A DNA stretch of 64,000 nucleotides. Origin: Paracidovorax valerianellae. Its GTDB lineage: Bacteria > Pseudomonadota > Gammaproteobacteria > Burkholderiales > Burkholderiaceae_C. Positions 63,461 through 64,000 of the stretch are shown here, piece by piece. Each line of letters opens with the position of its first letter. The first letter of the stretch is position 1. The notes below the pieces were generated by a model. The model saw only the letters and a list, made by a program, of their open reading frames with translations, made no database searches and was not told where the DNA came from. A program made the position numbers and the translations under genes. Location: positions 152,877 through 216,876 of the forward strand of contig NZ_FMZC01000008.1 of the NCBI RefSeq assembly GCF_900102625.1, in the 5' to 3' direction.

Positions 63461-63772
63461 CCAGCGCCTCACCTCGCAGCACCATAGATTGCGGAAACAG
63501 CAGCGCACCGCTGCTGCTTCTGCCGCAGATCACGGAAGCAGGTCAACCGCTATTCCCATCATTCCCGGGTTGGGGACGAACAAGCTGCCTGCCGCTGCAG
63601 CCACTCCGTGATCTCCCGCTGGTCCGTCATCGTCCGCACTTGTTGGTAGTCCGCCCTGAACAATCTGCAAGCCCTTGATCTGACACGTAGTTCTGCTGAT
63701 GGATGGGCGCAGGATTTGCAAGGTATGGTTGTTCCAGTACCTGTTTTCTTGCAAATTTCTCCGAGGAGTTCC
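63461..63772. other. 312-bp region between the phospholipase D gene and the transposase
   Basis: It holds the hairpin at 63491-63526 and then sequence that should include the left end of the insertion element. A short minus-strand frame near 63555-63628 begins MTDQREITEWLQRQAACS and stops soon; it could be the broken start of a gene, but this is a guess. I could not fix the terminal inverted repeat without the right end of the element. Confidence 0.45.
63491..63526 (+). terminator. Hairpin after the phospholipase D gene
   Basis: GCGG-AA-ACAGCAGCG pairs with CGCTGCTG and CCGC around a three-base loop (CAGCAGCG-CAC-CGCTGCTG is perfect). No U-run follows, so it is a candidate only. Confidence 0.4.
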
Positions 63773-64000
63773 ATGGGTCCGAAGCCTTCGCTGCCTCAGT
63801 CCGGTGAGTTGTTTCGCCCACGGCTGGACGAGCAGCTCAACATGAAGCACCCGCTGGTCCGTTTGGCTGCGCTGATCGACTGGGCCGAGATCGAGCGCAC
63901 GTTCGTGGTCTCGTTCACTTCCTGGCGGGGCCGGCCCGCATTGCCACCTCGTCTGATCGCCGGGTTGCTGTACCTGCAGCACACCTTCGATGCCTCCGAC
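63773..64000 (+). mobile_element. IS5-family-like transposase, 5' part (cut by window end)
   Basis: The frame starts MGPKPSLPQSGELFRPRLDE and continues LNMKHPLVRLAALIDWAEIE and LIAGLLYLQHTFDASD, which matches the N-terminal DNA-binding/DDE lead-in region of IS5-family transposases. CGAGGAG lies nine bases before the ATG. Seventy-six codons are visible and the frame is open to the edge, so whether the element is intact cannot be told. Confidence 0.8.

Overview
The window is a chromosomal segment of a GC-rich betaproteobacterium, most likely a member of the Comamonadaceae close to Acidovorax. I infer this from the gene order (qor-tpiA-secG-tRNA-Leu-nuoA..N-DUF2818-DUF1178), the protein families, an IPTL-CTERM protein and a dispersed GCTAT...ATAGC hairpin repeat. 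No species can be fixed from sequence reading alone.

Layout. 1-4.4 kb: a LrgA/CidA membrane protein, queG, then tsaE-amiC, a cupin and a small glycine-zipper lipoprotein with a clear terminator. 4.5-13.9 kb: two alpha/beta hydrolases, a DedA protein, mutL, a probable outer-membrane protein, a lipoprotein glycerophosphodiesterase with a possible Pho box, a Bcr/CflA-type exporter and miaA. 13.9-21.9 kb: a LolD-like ATPase and a large FtsX-type permease, then an accessory trio (IPTL-CTERM surface protein, collagen-like protein, TPR glycosyltransferase), then an AttH/CrtC-like lipocalin protein. In many proteobacteria the lipocalin gene directly follows the permease, so the trio looks inserted. 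22-28 kb: a six-gene LivGF-SBP-SBP-LivHM uptake operon on the minus strand with two tandem, near-duplicate binding proteins. 28.3-30.1 kb: an ABC lipid-exporter-type half transporter.

30.2-48 kb is a long minus-strand block. An NAD(P)H:quinone oxidoreductase, tpiA, secG and a tRNA-Leu(GAG) lead into the complete 14-gene NADH dehydrogenase I operon nuoA-N, followed by DUF2818 and DUF1178 genes. 48.1-52.1 kb holds rpsO-pnp, each with a terminator, and a class I/II aminotransferase. 52.2-53.6 kb has a small secreted protein and ribD.

53.7-61.6 kb is a type IV pilus assembly cluster, pilV-pilW-pilX-pilY1-pilE-fimT, visibly more AT-rich than its surroundings. It is followed by a GC-rich phospholipase D-family lipoprotein and the 5' part of an IS5-like transposase cut by the window end.

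The least explained signals are three. (1) A family of roughly 55-65 bp hairpin repeats lies both between genes and inside reading frames (end of queG, middle of the FtsX permease, end of tpiA, probably miaA). (2) The IPTL-CTERM/collagen/glycosyltransferase trio may be a surface glycoprotein system. (3) The pilus island has unlike base composition. I saw no CRISPR array, rRNA gene, prophage or riboswitch.
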